A DNA stretch of 64,000 nucleotides, from NCBI GenBank assembly GCA_900073065.1, contig FJOG01000022.1:624372-688371 (forward strand), written 5' to 3'. Each line of letters begins with the position of its first letter. Positions within the stretch are counted from its first letter, which is position 1. The DNA is from Phialocephala subalpina. Lineage: Eukaryota; Ascomycota; Leotiomycetes; Helotiales; Mollisiaceae. The notes under the pieces are model-generated. The model did not search any database. It saw nothing but the letters and a program-made list of their open reading frames with translations, and had not been told where the DNA came from. Both the position numbers and the translations under genes were made by a program. Positions 46,095 through 56,412 of the stretch are shown here, one piece after another.

Positions 46095-47475
46095 TCACCG
46101 CACCTCCCGTCCCTCCAACTCAATCCCCCCAAACTGCCGCCCATCACCATGCAACTCCCCGACATACCTCCCCTCAGAATCCAACTCCTCAGGCCTTAAT
46201 CCATACCTACCTTCCCCACCAAGTTCCCCAACCCCCAAGCCAGTACCATCAACTTCAACCCCCTCTCTCTGTCCCACCACATCACCCCCACCCAAACACC
46301 CCGTCTCTTTCTCTTTAACATCAGGAATAACCTCCTTCTCGCCAACCCCCGCACCTCCCTTCTCAGGCAGTTCCGCCCTCCCGCCCCCCCTCCGAACCGG
46401 GGCTACGGTGGGCACGAACGTACTCCCTTCCGCGCCTTGGACCTTTGGTTGAGTCTGTACAAGCGGTCCAGATTGAAGTTGAGATACCGCCGCAGCCTTC
46501 TTCTTCTGCCGTCTCGGAAGCCAGACCAGGAATACACCCAGCAAAACAGCAATAAGTAGCAACGCACCCAACACACCGCCCACGATGGCGCCTGCATTTA
46601 CCTTGCTCCCTCCTCCACCGCCTGAGGTTGGAGAGGAGGTGGGAGTGGTGATTAGGGTCTGCACGCCGGTTTCGGTGATCGGGAAGGTGGAGCCGCCGTT
46701 TGTTACTGTGTAGACTACGGCGCCGGTGACGAGGGTTGTGGATGGTTGTGCGGTTTGCCCGCCGTTTTGGGCGGCGGTGGTGGTTGTTTGTGCTATGTTG
46801 GCGGCGGGGCCCGGGTAGCCGGCTGTGGTGCAGTAGTTGTTGTAGATTGAGAAGGCGTCTGGGATCTGTGGGGGGTTAGCTTGTGGTTTGGGTTGGAGGG
46901 GATGGGGTTTATGGGGGAGGGAGGAGGGAGGAGGGAGGCATGTACCTCTGCTGAGCCGCTGCATTCTGCGATGATGCATCTGGAGATTAGGGATGTGGCT
47001 GCGGAGGCTACGGCTGAAGTGCAGTAGCAGCCGTTGTAGTAAGGACTTTTCCAGTTCGTTAGTCTTGCTTGGAGTCTCGGATTTAGACGGGCGGGGGATG
47101 GTTGAGGAATGAGGTAAGAGGGCAATGGGATTACCTAGTGCAGCCCAGTGCAGCAGCGAGAATGAGCCCGTCAGGCACTCCAGGTTCGAATTCCTGCATC
47201 AGGCATTCTCGGACGCAGCCCACAGCGATTGAATATGCAGGCGTGTCGAATATAGTCACCGTTGCGAGATCACCTGGAGAGGCGGTCGTTAGTGCTCCAC
47301 CGCCAGCATTCGCGCTGCTGGTTTCCTCCACGACGCCGCCGGTGCTAGTTGTCGCAGTGCTGGAGTCGAGATTCGCAGATGCAGTTGCGGTGCTATCTGC
47401 GCCGTCGGCGCCGAGGACGCCTCGGAGGGCGAATAGGATTGAGATAAGAATCTCAAGATTCTTGGAGGGGACCAT
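46095..47475 (-). CDS. CFEM-like secreted cysteine-rich domain with single membrane anchor
   Basis: Three exons on the minus strand: 47475-47135, 47045-46946 and 46865-46095, giving 403 residues. The start was chosen at the Met that begins a signal peptide (MVPSKNLEILISILFALRGVLG); a longer in-frame Met exists at 47559. A Ser/Thr/Ala-rich linker leads to eight cysteines spaced like a CFEM domain (GCVREC...LGC...NGCYC...RC...EC...YC, about residues 90-155). A Thr/Gly-rich stalk follows, then one membrane helix (AGAIVGGVLGALLLIAVLLGVFLVWL, about 235-260) followed by RRQKKK, and a Gly/Glu-rich cytosolic tail. This is the layout of a type I cell-surface protein, perhaps a wall sensor or heme/iron-binding surface protein. 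The CFEM call rests on cysteine pattern only. Confidence 0.85.
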
Positions 47476-49461
47476 TTTCGCTGTTACCAGTTCATCCGTG
47501 ACCTTTCGAAGGAAGTTCGGGGAAGACGCAGCTCGAGAGACAATGAGAATCAACGACACCTCGACGTTGAGGTTTCAAAGTGGCACACGAGGGCGACCCC
47601 GATCATTTTGAGAGGACCACAAAGCCTCGTGCTGAACATCAAGCCGCTTCTCTAATCCGAGTTCGGCCATGAAGCAAGCCATCGGGGGGAACCTAGCGTA
47701 TCAGACTCGAGCTGAAGCGAAGAGGCGCTGCCGTCAATAAAAGCTTCGGCCCCTTGTTGAAATCTGGGGAAGTAATTGGCAGATTTGCCGTGAGGCTGAA
47801 AAATATACTACCGTTTTGGGGAAGTGGGGCTTGCCCCTATCTAGTTAGCCAATTATGGAATGGAGACATTCCGAAATATAGCTATAAAATACTGCAAGCA
47901 GACTGGAACCGCGTATAGTATCATGGGGACAAACTGGAATTATAGAAGGGCTGATCCCGCGAAGTCTATTCTTAGAATTGAGGGTTCAAATCTGGCTCCC
48001 CGCCTTTTATCTCAAACGGGGACGGCTTAGGCGCAACCAACGCTTCGGCTACTATTTAAAGGGATAGTGGGTCCAAACTTGGCTCCTATATTCCGGTTTC
48101 CCATGCATCTCTTATAATCCATAGACTTTTCAGGAGCGTTGAAACTTTCTCCTAGTGTTGTAGCTCTAGAGAGATATAAGCATATAACAGACGAACCACG
48201 TGATATATGCACGTGACGTCCAAGCGAAGTTGGTATAAAACCACTTCCTGACTCTTGATCTTAACCTTCTCTCCTTAGCTTTGTATTCTAAGTTACAAAT
48301 CGATATTATACTTCTCTTTGAGGCCTTTTCTCTCGTGCTGTCACACGTACCATGCTTCGGGGTTCAAAACCGGTCTCTTTTCAATATAGCCTTTACTCCC
48401 TTCCTACGTGACTTCAGTTATCGCGGAACATGAGCTATGTGGACATGGCCGCTTTTCAAGGGTAGGGCGGAGGGCCAAAACGGCTCCCACAACCTAAGGC
48501 CGCGGGGGGAGGGGGGCAGTTGTTAGCGGCAGTGCAAATGCGTAGGTGGTATTCCCTATAATTCGTGCTACTATATTCTTGGAAAAGCCATGGTATGTGG
48601 CCTGGCGACGCGAAGATAATAGCAGTGCGCTATAAATATGGATATCAGGGGCGGGTCTGTTTGTGATAAGGATGCAGAGTTGCAGAGGCCCTACAAAAGC
48701 TCCAAAACCAAAGCAATCCCAAAGACCAGGGTTTAAGCGACTTTAGGTTTAAAAACCAAAGCTTTTGGTTGCACAGGGAGTAAATGCTCACCCCCTGTAA
48801 GTGGAACAGTCATGAGAAATGTGCCTAAGGCTGAGTTGAAGCTATTTTGATCTCACCTTTACTTACTTACCCCATTACTCGCCCTATTACTCGCTCTATT
48901 ACACCATCTACTATTCTACTCCTATTTTTATAGTTCTCTGCCTTCTAAATCCTAACTCAGTTCTCCAAGTCATTGTCTCTAAGCGACTAAATCCCAACTA
49001 AATCTCGACTATGTGAGAGGAACGTGAGAGAAGGAGTATATAGAGCGGCTAGTGTAGTATCTGCAGCTAAAAGAAGCTATAAGACAGTCAGTAAGAGGCC
49101 ACAGATTGAGGAAGTGATTTGAGAGAGGGATTTGCAGTCGGAGATTGGAGGTCTTCCGGAACTCGGAGATCAAATCTGTCTCTTTCCCGGTGCATCAGCT
49201 CCTTTGGTGATAAGGTTGAGGACATGTGACATCTTATAGGGCCTTGCTACCTTTACGGCTACATGGATATGAATCAGCATTTGGAGGTCCTTTCTATGTG
49301 TAGTATAGACTTTCAAGAGTTCGCACTGAAGTAGAATATAGTATATTATGCAACAAAATGCGTAGAGGAGCTTATTTTAGGCGACATTGGTCAATTTCAG
49401 TCAAATATTCTCTGCTATTTGCGCTGCTGAATGTCTCTACCGGTCTTGCAAAACGCAGAGA
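47476..49461. other. Gene-poor intergenic region with degenerate repeats
   Basis: No supported gene in 2 kb. A degenerate motif recurs as GGGTTCAAATCTGGCTCC (about 47984), GGGTCCAAACTTGGCTCC (about 48068) and weaker forms near 48360 and 48472. A TATAAAA box at 48234-48240 follows two CACGTG sites and a CT-rich stretch, yet no open frame of note follows. ATTACTCGC units repeat at about 48874-48900. This may be decayed repeat DNA. Confidence 0.4.
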
Positions 49462-50546
49462 CTATTTTAAACTGATGCAAACTTTACCAATATGCTCTCC
49501 AGATGCAACGTACTTCAAAGCCGCAATAATATCACCCTTCTCAAACCCAAATGTTTTCTCCACCGTAGAAAGCAATTCCCTATTCCCCATAAACCTAACC
49601 GACTCCTCAAGCTGCTGCTTCGACCCGCCCTGAACACCCCGGATAGCACACCCTTTACGAAGTGACAACATAGCCACATCCGGCATCTTCTCCGGTGCCT
49701 GTGACCACCCGATTACAGAAACGACTCCTCCCCTCGCAACAGAACCAAGACTCTGCTCAATCGTCGCCGCGCCGTTAATCTCCAGGATGTGATTTACACC
49801 GTGCCCGTTAGTGATGCGTTGAACCTCAGCTGCCCAGTTGGGATGCGTCTTGTAGTTGATCGTGTAATCAGCGCCGAATTTGGATTTAACGTATTCCAGT
49901 TTCTTGTCGCTAGATGATGTGATGATGGTTGTTGCACCGGCGGCTTTGGCGAAGATGAGAGCTGTCAGGGAAACGCCTCCAGTTCCTGTAGATGGTAAGT
50001 GTGTGTTATCAATTGGGCTGGAGATATCATACCGAGAAGAAGTACTGTATCACCCGGCTTCAATGCCGTATTGCCATAAAAGGCGTTCCACACTGTAGAA
50101 CCAGTACACACTACGGCAGCCCAATCAGCGAAGTTATGACTCGACTTCGGCAACTTGATAACAGCATGCGCCTGCAGCGCGATATACTCCCTCAGCATGC
50201 CATCCTTTGGCCCGCCAAAACTATCAGAAGCATATTCGTCTTTCAAAGGACCATATAGGAATGCAGGATTGATTGGCGCAAGAACGGAGTCGCCAACGGA
50301 GAATCTGGTCACGAGGTCACCAACTTGCGTGACTTCTCCGGCCATGTCGGAGCAGGGAATGACCTGATCTTTCACCGGAAGAGGATAGGTTGAGGTGGCG
50401 ATAGCGACGTCTCGATAGTTCAATGCGATACTGCGGACTTTGATGAGGATTTCGTTTTTGTCGATGATGGGGATTGGCTCTATGAATGTTTGGAGACTAT
50501 CGATCCCGTCTCCGGAAGGGAAGCGAAACACGGTTTGAGAAGACAT
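49462..50546 (-). CDS. Zinc-independent MDR-family oxidoreductase (alcohol dehydrogenase-like / quinone reductase-like)
   Basis: Two exons on the minus strand: 50546-50033 and 49985-49462. The 47-base intron is GTATGA...CTACAG; the product is 345 residues, normal for the family. The start at 50546 gives MSSQTVFRF; an in-frame Met at 50579 would add 11 residues. The N-terminal GroES-like half includes ALNYRDVAIATS and PCSDMAGEV, where zinc-dependent enzymes have GHE; the four-cysteine structural zinc loop is also absent. The Rossmann half has LLLGTGGVSLTALIFAKAAGA at about 169-189. Such enzymes reduce quinones, enones or aldehydes with NAD(P)H in the cytosol; the substrate is unknown. The ArgJ-family gene lies about 360 bases upstream on the same strand, without evidence of a functional link. 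Confidence 0.9.
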
Positions 50547-50908
50547 CTTGAGTGGCGGTGGTGCTGAAGTTGAAAACAAGAGAAGATGATGAAGGGAATA
50601 GGCTTTGGAACTCGAATTTTGAGCTTTTGGATTAGGACAGAAAGTCTTCGGTCTAGGGGATTTGAAACATGAAGTAGTACTCGACAGAACTAAGCCAAGT
50701 GAGTTTGGGCCTTAAACGAATCTGATTACGGCCAAATGTTTACCCCATATTGTCGGTCGTCGGTGATCGGTGGTCGGTCCACGGGCACATCTTAGGCGCA
50801 TAGCGAATAAGTCGGTGGAATTCCGCTTCCTGGAAATGGAGATGCAGGTCGAGTTTTGACTAAGCCTCGTTGATTGGTTACTGTGGCGAGACGCGCCAAT
50901 CTCTTCCT

Positions 50909-52410
50909 TCATGTCCTAGTATCAAAACCACCATTGATATCGACAAACTCATGGGTCAAATCACACGTCCAGCAGACCGCCTCCTTCAGTTCCTGCCCCT
51001 CCACGATTTCCCCATCCCTCAAATCCACCAAAATCTCGATATCCTCCTGCTCCATCACCTCTGCCGCCCTTGCAGGATCAACCTCACCCTGCTTCCCCTT
51101 ATCCAAAAATTTCAACGCCTGACCACCATCTCCAGGGATAAAACTGACAGAAGTCTTCTCTAGAGCAATCATTCCCATCCCATCCCACCTGGTATCTATC
51201 AACGATTGCCCTAAGGCGACCAACACTCCTCCCCAATTAGGATCCTTGCCATAAATCGCAGTCTTGAAGAGCACAGAGCGTGAAATGGCAGAAGCTATGT
51301 GTTTACTTGCTTCATATGTGGGTGCGCCTCGAACACGGATAGTGATGAACTTTGTTGCACCTTCCCCATCTCGAACGACAAGCTTTGCCATGTCAGACAT
51401 GAACTCTGTCAGGATTTGTCGAAAGGACACATAATCGATGGGTTTTTGTCTGCCGGAATAGTGGAAGGAGATGGGCTTTCCACCAGCTGCGCCGTTTGCA
51501 AGGATAGCAACCATGTCATTTGTGGACGTATCACCATCAACTGAGATGCAGTTGTAAGATCTATTTGTCGCTGCTCTGAGGAGCTTCTGGAGTGTGACAG
51601 GGCTTATAGGCGCATCGGTACAGATGATACCAAGGGTGGTGGCCATATTAGGATGTATCATACCGGCACCTTTGGTGATACCAGCGATGGAGTAGGTAAT
51701 GTCGGGAGAGGACGGAAGGGTGAAGGTGCGGGAGATGATTTTGGGGAACGTGTCTGTTGTGCAGAGACCTCTAGCGGCTTCGAGCCAGTGATCATGGGAG
51801 TTTCCCATACCTTCATGAAGCTTTGAGATACCATGGACGATATTCTCTATGGGCAAGCTATTCGATCATTAGCTTGCTGTCTTGTCTCATCGAGGATGAC
51901 TCACCGCACGCCGCCAGTCCCAGTATGCATGACCATCACAGAAGGGGACTCTTCGTCTACCGCCTCGCCAGCCAAACACTTCTCTGCTTCTTTGCTCATA
52001 CGTGTTGCATCGGCGATCCCAACATCGCCTGTGAGAGTATTGGCACACCATGAATTGGCGATGATGCCCCTCAGCCCACGACCTTCCCTCCGCTTCAAAA
52101 AATCCCTCGAAACAGTGATAGATGCAGCCGGAAACTCATTCCTCGTGAATACCGCAGCTCCATGACAATATGTCTCGGATGCAATAAGAATCAAGTCGGG
52201 CTGAGACTTGCTAGCAGGTTTGATGCCGACATTGGTGCTGCCGACCAGAAAACCTTTTGGATATGTGCCGGAAGTTGGTATGAATCTCTTCTTGTTTGCT
52301 GGGACGGGAGAGTTGCCGTATATGTCGAACTTGGACACAGAGCGAGTCTGTATATGGAATTGCTTCTGGCGAGCAAGTGCTTTCGAGAACGCACATGGCC
52401 GCAGCAGCAT
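50909..52410 (-). CDS. ArgJ-family ornithine acetyltransferase-like protein, mitochondrial
   Basis: Two exons on the minus strand: 52410-51905 and 51857-50909, giving 484 residues. The 47-base intron is GTGAGT...GAATAG with a GCTAATG branch. The N-terminus is basic with Ser and no acid ([19 protein letters not shown]), fitting a mitochondrial presequence. Family motifs are [47 protein letters not shown] containing the Ala-Thr self-cleavage site, [20 protein letters not shown] and [17 protein letters not shown]. Canonical enzymes transfer acetyl from N-acetylornithine to glutamate in arginine synthesis. The oxyanion-hole loop, usually STGVIGQRLPI, reads [11 protein letters not shown] here: the Thr-Gly pair is kept but the flanks differ. 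It could be the genuine arginine enzyme or a diverged paralogue. No other arginine genes are nearby. Confidence 0.88.
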
Positions 52411-54771
52411 CTTCGCGGTTTTTGTGCACGTGCACGTCCTCCGCAGACACTGAAGATTAGCATGTCAGCTCATTCTAATCACCACGGGAGTTCACTAGAC
52501 TTACCTGGCCCCAGATATCAAGGGCGATACAGGGTGTCGAAGTTGATGTGGCTGTGGTTTGAAGGTTGAGGAGAAACTTTGTTTGAGAAAGCGAGGTCTT
52601 TCCTGGCCCTGAGCTTTACAATCCGATTGGCCAGTCACTAGCATGGCTCAATTCCCGTGACTCACCTATCAAAAATGGGATATTATCGTTTGAGGGTCTT
52701 CTGCTTTTGGATCTCGGATTCATCACAAACTTTGTATTCTTCGAGGTTTTGTTCAAGCCATGATATTTATCGAGTTGTGTTGATGCTGTCTGAATTCTGA
52801 TAGATTTTGGAGCCCCGCGATTTGGCCTGAGCCAAGCGAGAGCCTGAAGCGTCAGTGAATCGAAGCCTAGAAGATCCTGAAAATACGGCGTTCCAAGCCT
52901 GAAACAACGCTTGAACCTGCTTCCTACCCACACATATTTTCTATTCACTGCAATTCTTCTGGAAAAAGCCCAAATACAGTTGTCACTGTCTCTAAATAGA
53001 TTAAACTCCCCAAATTCTAAACCTTGAACATCAAAACAACCAAGTGTCCCCGTATAGGAGGCACACTCTGCCCCGCTTGAGACAGCCTCTCCTACTAGGT
53101 ACATCTAGTGGGACTTGCAGACTTGCGAAGAAGGATTGCCTGTCTCTCTTTTCTCCCAGACCAACTGTCACAAAAAAACGAGGGAGCTAAAAGCTTGCTT
53201 AAGTGGTTTAAAAGACGCTTCTCAACCCTCAAAACTACTTCTCTACATCATTTTTCTTTCACAGCTAGACATGCGCCCAAGAACTCGAATGCATTGGCCA
53301 GACTACGCTCGCGACACTGGACACCATGGGGTTCGAACGCTCCTGTGGAATTAGGGACATTCTGCCTCGGCCCGAGAAATATCACTTGAAAAAGGGTTCT
53401 GAGCAAATAAACTTCTTCGTCGTCCCTTCTGCCAGAGAGCTACTGCCAGGCTCGGAACAGGAGAGCACTAGCGCTCCATTTCGGGGTATGAGAGACACCT
53501 TTCGTGCCCTTAATCTTCTTCCTTCTTACATACTTTTTCACCATCAGCAGCTCAACTACCCACAAGCTCTGGTACCTCAGCCAACATCAAAGCTGCACTT
53601 GCCAAAGCTCGACGAGATGGCAAGCAAATCAACCTTTTTAAGAACACACGATGTCCTTTCGACTCCAGGGACACTCACAGTCTCCTCGAATTCAACAACA
53701 CACTCAAGAGACACCGATGGAGCTGCACTAGAAAAACATCGACATTCTGGCAATCAAGTCATCTGCAGCAAGAACCGAGATCTGACTTCGACTCTCAGGA
53801 TCCTCTCTCAGCAGTTCAAATGTCCCAAGCTTCCCAGGACATTCTCGGGCTGACCCGGGACGGCCACCTCAACTCTCGAAAGTCCTGGCAGAGGAACATC
53901 ATGGTACAGAAAGTCCAAGCAAGGCTGGAACGTTGAGAACGCTTCTCCAAACAACAAATCCGGGAGACCATGACATCCAAATGACCCCACCAGAAGGGAC
54001 ATTCTACTCCGACTTGAACGAGTGGATATACACCACTTTCGCTCTTTCCTAAACAGAGCAACTACCACGTTCAGAAGCGAAAGGGGGGCTAGCGCCATAT
54101 CGAAGTATAAGAATCATTTCTCACGCTCCAGGACTTCTTCCCTCTTACATACTTTTCCATTGTGGCACCTGGACAGCCTGAACTTAGTTCCTAGTGCTCG
54201 ACCTGGAGCCAAGGATCTCAACTTCTGAAAGTCCTGGCAAAGCTGGGACATTGAGAATGCTTCTCCAAACAATCAACATGAAGATGCCCACCCTTTCGCT
54301 CTTTCCCTCCGAAGAACCACTTCTGAACTTGGAAGAGAAAGGGGCTACTAGGGCGGATTGAGGGGTACAGGAGGAACTCCTCGTGCCTCGAAACTTCTTC
54401 TCCTCTACATACTTTTCCTTGTCGACACCCCGGCTCGAACCTAGACGGTAGTCATGGGGCCCAGGATCACGACTTCTGAAAAGTCTTAGCATGGTTGGGA
54501 TATTGAAACTGATGTCCTGGCTTATCGGTAAGTCTCTTTGGTGAATGTTGACGGAAGACCACTAGCTAAGCGAGATAGGAGAAGTGAAGCCGACCTTCGA
54601 TCTTAAGATCGGACTCGACAACATCAACGAATTGACAGCGACGATCGTTCCTTGACAGCACCACGAGTCCGTTGAGAGCGACAGCACTCTCGTCGAATCT
54701 TCTTCAAATTGTCAATCGATCTCAACCACCGCCAACAACCTCATACTGCCAACCCCCTCGTCACAGCCATC
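52411..54771. other. Intergenic region with degenerate tandem repeats
   Basis: No supported gene. A 162-codon minus-strand frame at 52616-53104 lacks recognisable features. The right half contains the diverged tandem repeats described separately. The last 100 bases are probably the 5' leader of the gene at 54772. Confidence 0.45.
53880..54515. repeat. Diverged tandem repeat units of about 250-350 bases
   Basis: Two units start AGTCCTGGCA(A/G)AG (about 53881 and 54231) and contain (G)GGACATTGAGAA(T/C)GCTTCTCCAAACAA, CTTTCGCTCTTTCC, GCGAAAGG/GAGAAAGG, CTTACATACTTTTCC or CTCTACATACTTTTCC, and end in (A)ACTTCTGAAA. A partial third starts at about 54481, and a related piece (CTTCTTACATACTTTTTCACC) lies near 53522. 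The units differ by many substitutions and indels. They may derive from an old duplicated gene or a noncoding repeat; no frame is kept across units. Confidence 0.6.
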
Positions 54772-55281
54772 ATGTCTCGCACTCAGCCAGACATCGACGC
54801 AATCCTCCCAACCCCTCCACTTCACCAACCACCACCTACTCCCCACCAAGCAAAGTGGGTTCGCCCAGATGTCCCGCTCGGCATCCCTGCGCCCTCTGCC
54901 CCTGCCCCCCAGGTTACGAAGTACAATAACGCCTTCGCCGCCTCAACCCCGACCCTCCACCCCGACCCCTACTACAAGCCTAAGGCGTCCCGGAACGAAT
55001 TCCGGCCTTACCCGAATGTCCCGGATGAGGAGAATAAGCCATATGATGATGAGGAGTATCGGAGATTCGAGGAGAACCGAGCCCGTTCCCGGTTGGGACA
55101 TCACGCATACTCCCTGAGCTCCAACAATCTCGGTGTTCGGGTTGGTGATAAAGTCTTTGATAATGGCCTCAAGCCAATGGAGCGCCGCCGCGGCCTCCCA
55201 GGCCCAGTCATTGAAGAGAAGAAGAGTTCCGTCGCCCGCTGGGTAGAGAAAGCCAAGGCAATGTTCGGAAAGAAGAAGTAG
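54772..55281 (+). CDS. Small proline-rich hypothetical protein
   Basis: Single exon, 169 residues, starting at the first ATG of the frame (MSRTQPDIDAILPTPP). The N-terminal third is proline-rich. The middle is acidic and polar with ENKPYDDEEYRRFEENRARSRLG. The end has a possible amphipathic helix (SSVARWVEKAKAMFGKKK). There are no membrane segments or signal peptide. Codon usage is GC-rich at third positions (GCC, CTC, CGC), which supports real coding. The family is not recognised and the function unknown. The stop lies about 50 bases before the convergent AlkB gene's 3' end. Confidence 0.8.
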   Translation: MSRTQPDIDAILPTPPLHQPPPTPHQAKWVRPDVPLGIPAPSAPAPQVTKYNNAFAASTPTLHPDPYYKPKASRNEFRPYPNVPDEENKPYDDEEYRRFEENRARSRLGHHAYSLSSNNLGVRVGDKVFDNGLKPMERRRGLPGPVIEEKKSSVARWVEKAKAMFGKKK

Positions 55282-55332
55282 GAAGTTGGCGACGAGAATG
55301 TTCCACCTAGGTTGGGACATTGGTTTCGACTC

Positions 55333-56412
55333 TCAGCTCCATACTTGTCGACAGGAGATGTTGAGCCGTTTCGTTTTCATGAATCCCGCCCATTTCTCAT
55401 ATTCCTTTCGGTCTTTTCCAGCACCATATTGTCTGAGTATAGGCCAATTTTCCAATTCTTTCGGGCATGACCCTCCTAGTATCTTGGGCATGGCATGCCA
55501 ACACCATCGAGTCTCATCTCCCATCCACACGCAGTCGCCGCTTCGTACTCTCAGCACACAGCAGTCCATCTCGCGTTCTTCATCGTCTTCGTCAATCAAC
55601 TTTCCGTCTTCGCGTTTCTTGTCCCTTGAGATGATAAAAAGGCCATCGCATCCCAAAGTAAAGCTCGCCAGTCCCCTTTGGCATTCCTCGCTGACATCTC
55701 GGTGAACAGGCATATAATCCTTGGTCCCATAAAGTAGCACCACCCCGGACTCTGGCTTGAAGGAATTCCGGAACAAGGTCGTCACCAAGGAGGCTATATC
55801 TGGAGGAAAGGGCGTTGGAGATTCTGCAGGATACGCGCGGGTGGACCAGTCATACTGACTTCCCAGGGTTAGCCATCTTAGTTTCTTGTGAAGAAATTGA
55901 GTGGTATTCAGTGATTTGTGGTTTGAGTGTGGGTTTATTGGCGTGAAAACTTGGTGCTTGCTATGAGGTGGGTAGGTGAAGAATGATTCTGGCTGCCCAG
56001 TGGCATCTTTTGGTGGGTAGGGAATCTCGTAATCTTGATGGATATTCGTTTTGTGGAGTGGGTTTGCGAGATCTCGGTGCAGGATGGAATCAAGCATTAG
56101 AAATTGGCATTCTGGTGGCAGCAGAGAGGGGTACAGCCGAAGTCCTGGAATAGGGGTCAGCGAGTGTTGTCACGTGTGCGGAGTTCGCGTACCTGGAAAA
56201 TCTTTGTGCTCGTAAATTGTGCATGGCTCTGGAGTTGAGTCTCGAGGTACAGAGTTGTACGAGGGCCAGTGGCTCATGAATTGATCTCGAGCCGCTGCAA
56301 CCAGCTCAGATGAGACTGTGCCGGCAGGAATGATGCACTCTTCTTGCTGCTTGGTCAGACCTCTGCCAAAGTCCACAACTTGAAGGTCATCCGCTATGCT
56401 TGCATCATCCAT
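55333..56412 (-). CDS. AlkB-family Fe(II)/2-oxoglutarate dioxygenase (ALKBH1-like)
   Basis: Two exons on the minus strand: 56412-56193 and 56144-55333, with a 48-base intron (GTACGC...TTCCAG). The product is 343 residues. The jelly-roll core has the iron ligands in MPVHRDVSEE (His-x-Asp) and, after about 75 residues, CWHAMPKI (His), followed by the 2-oxoglutarate-binding Arg in LNISCRQ near the C-terminus. GLRLYPSLLPPECQ, LRWLTLGSQYDWSTRAYP and SGVVLLYGTKDYMPVHRD are typical of the ALKBH1 subgroup. These enzymes oxidatively remove methyl groups from DNA, tRNA or other nucleic acids. Substrate preference cannot be told. No targeting peptide is obvious. The gene is convergent with the small protein gene at 54772. 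Confidence 0.93.

Noticed and set aside
46095..47475. WSC-domain stress sensor
   Set aside because: The signal peptide, Ser/Thr stalk and single membrane helix fit, but the cysteine spacing follows CFEM, not WSC.
52616..53104. 162-codon minus-strand open frame
   Set aside because: No recognisable domain, no splice partners and no compositional sign of coding; probably a chance frame.
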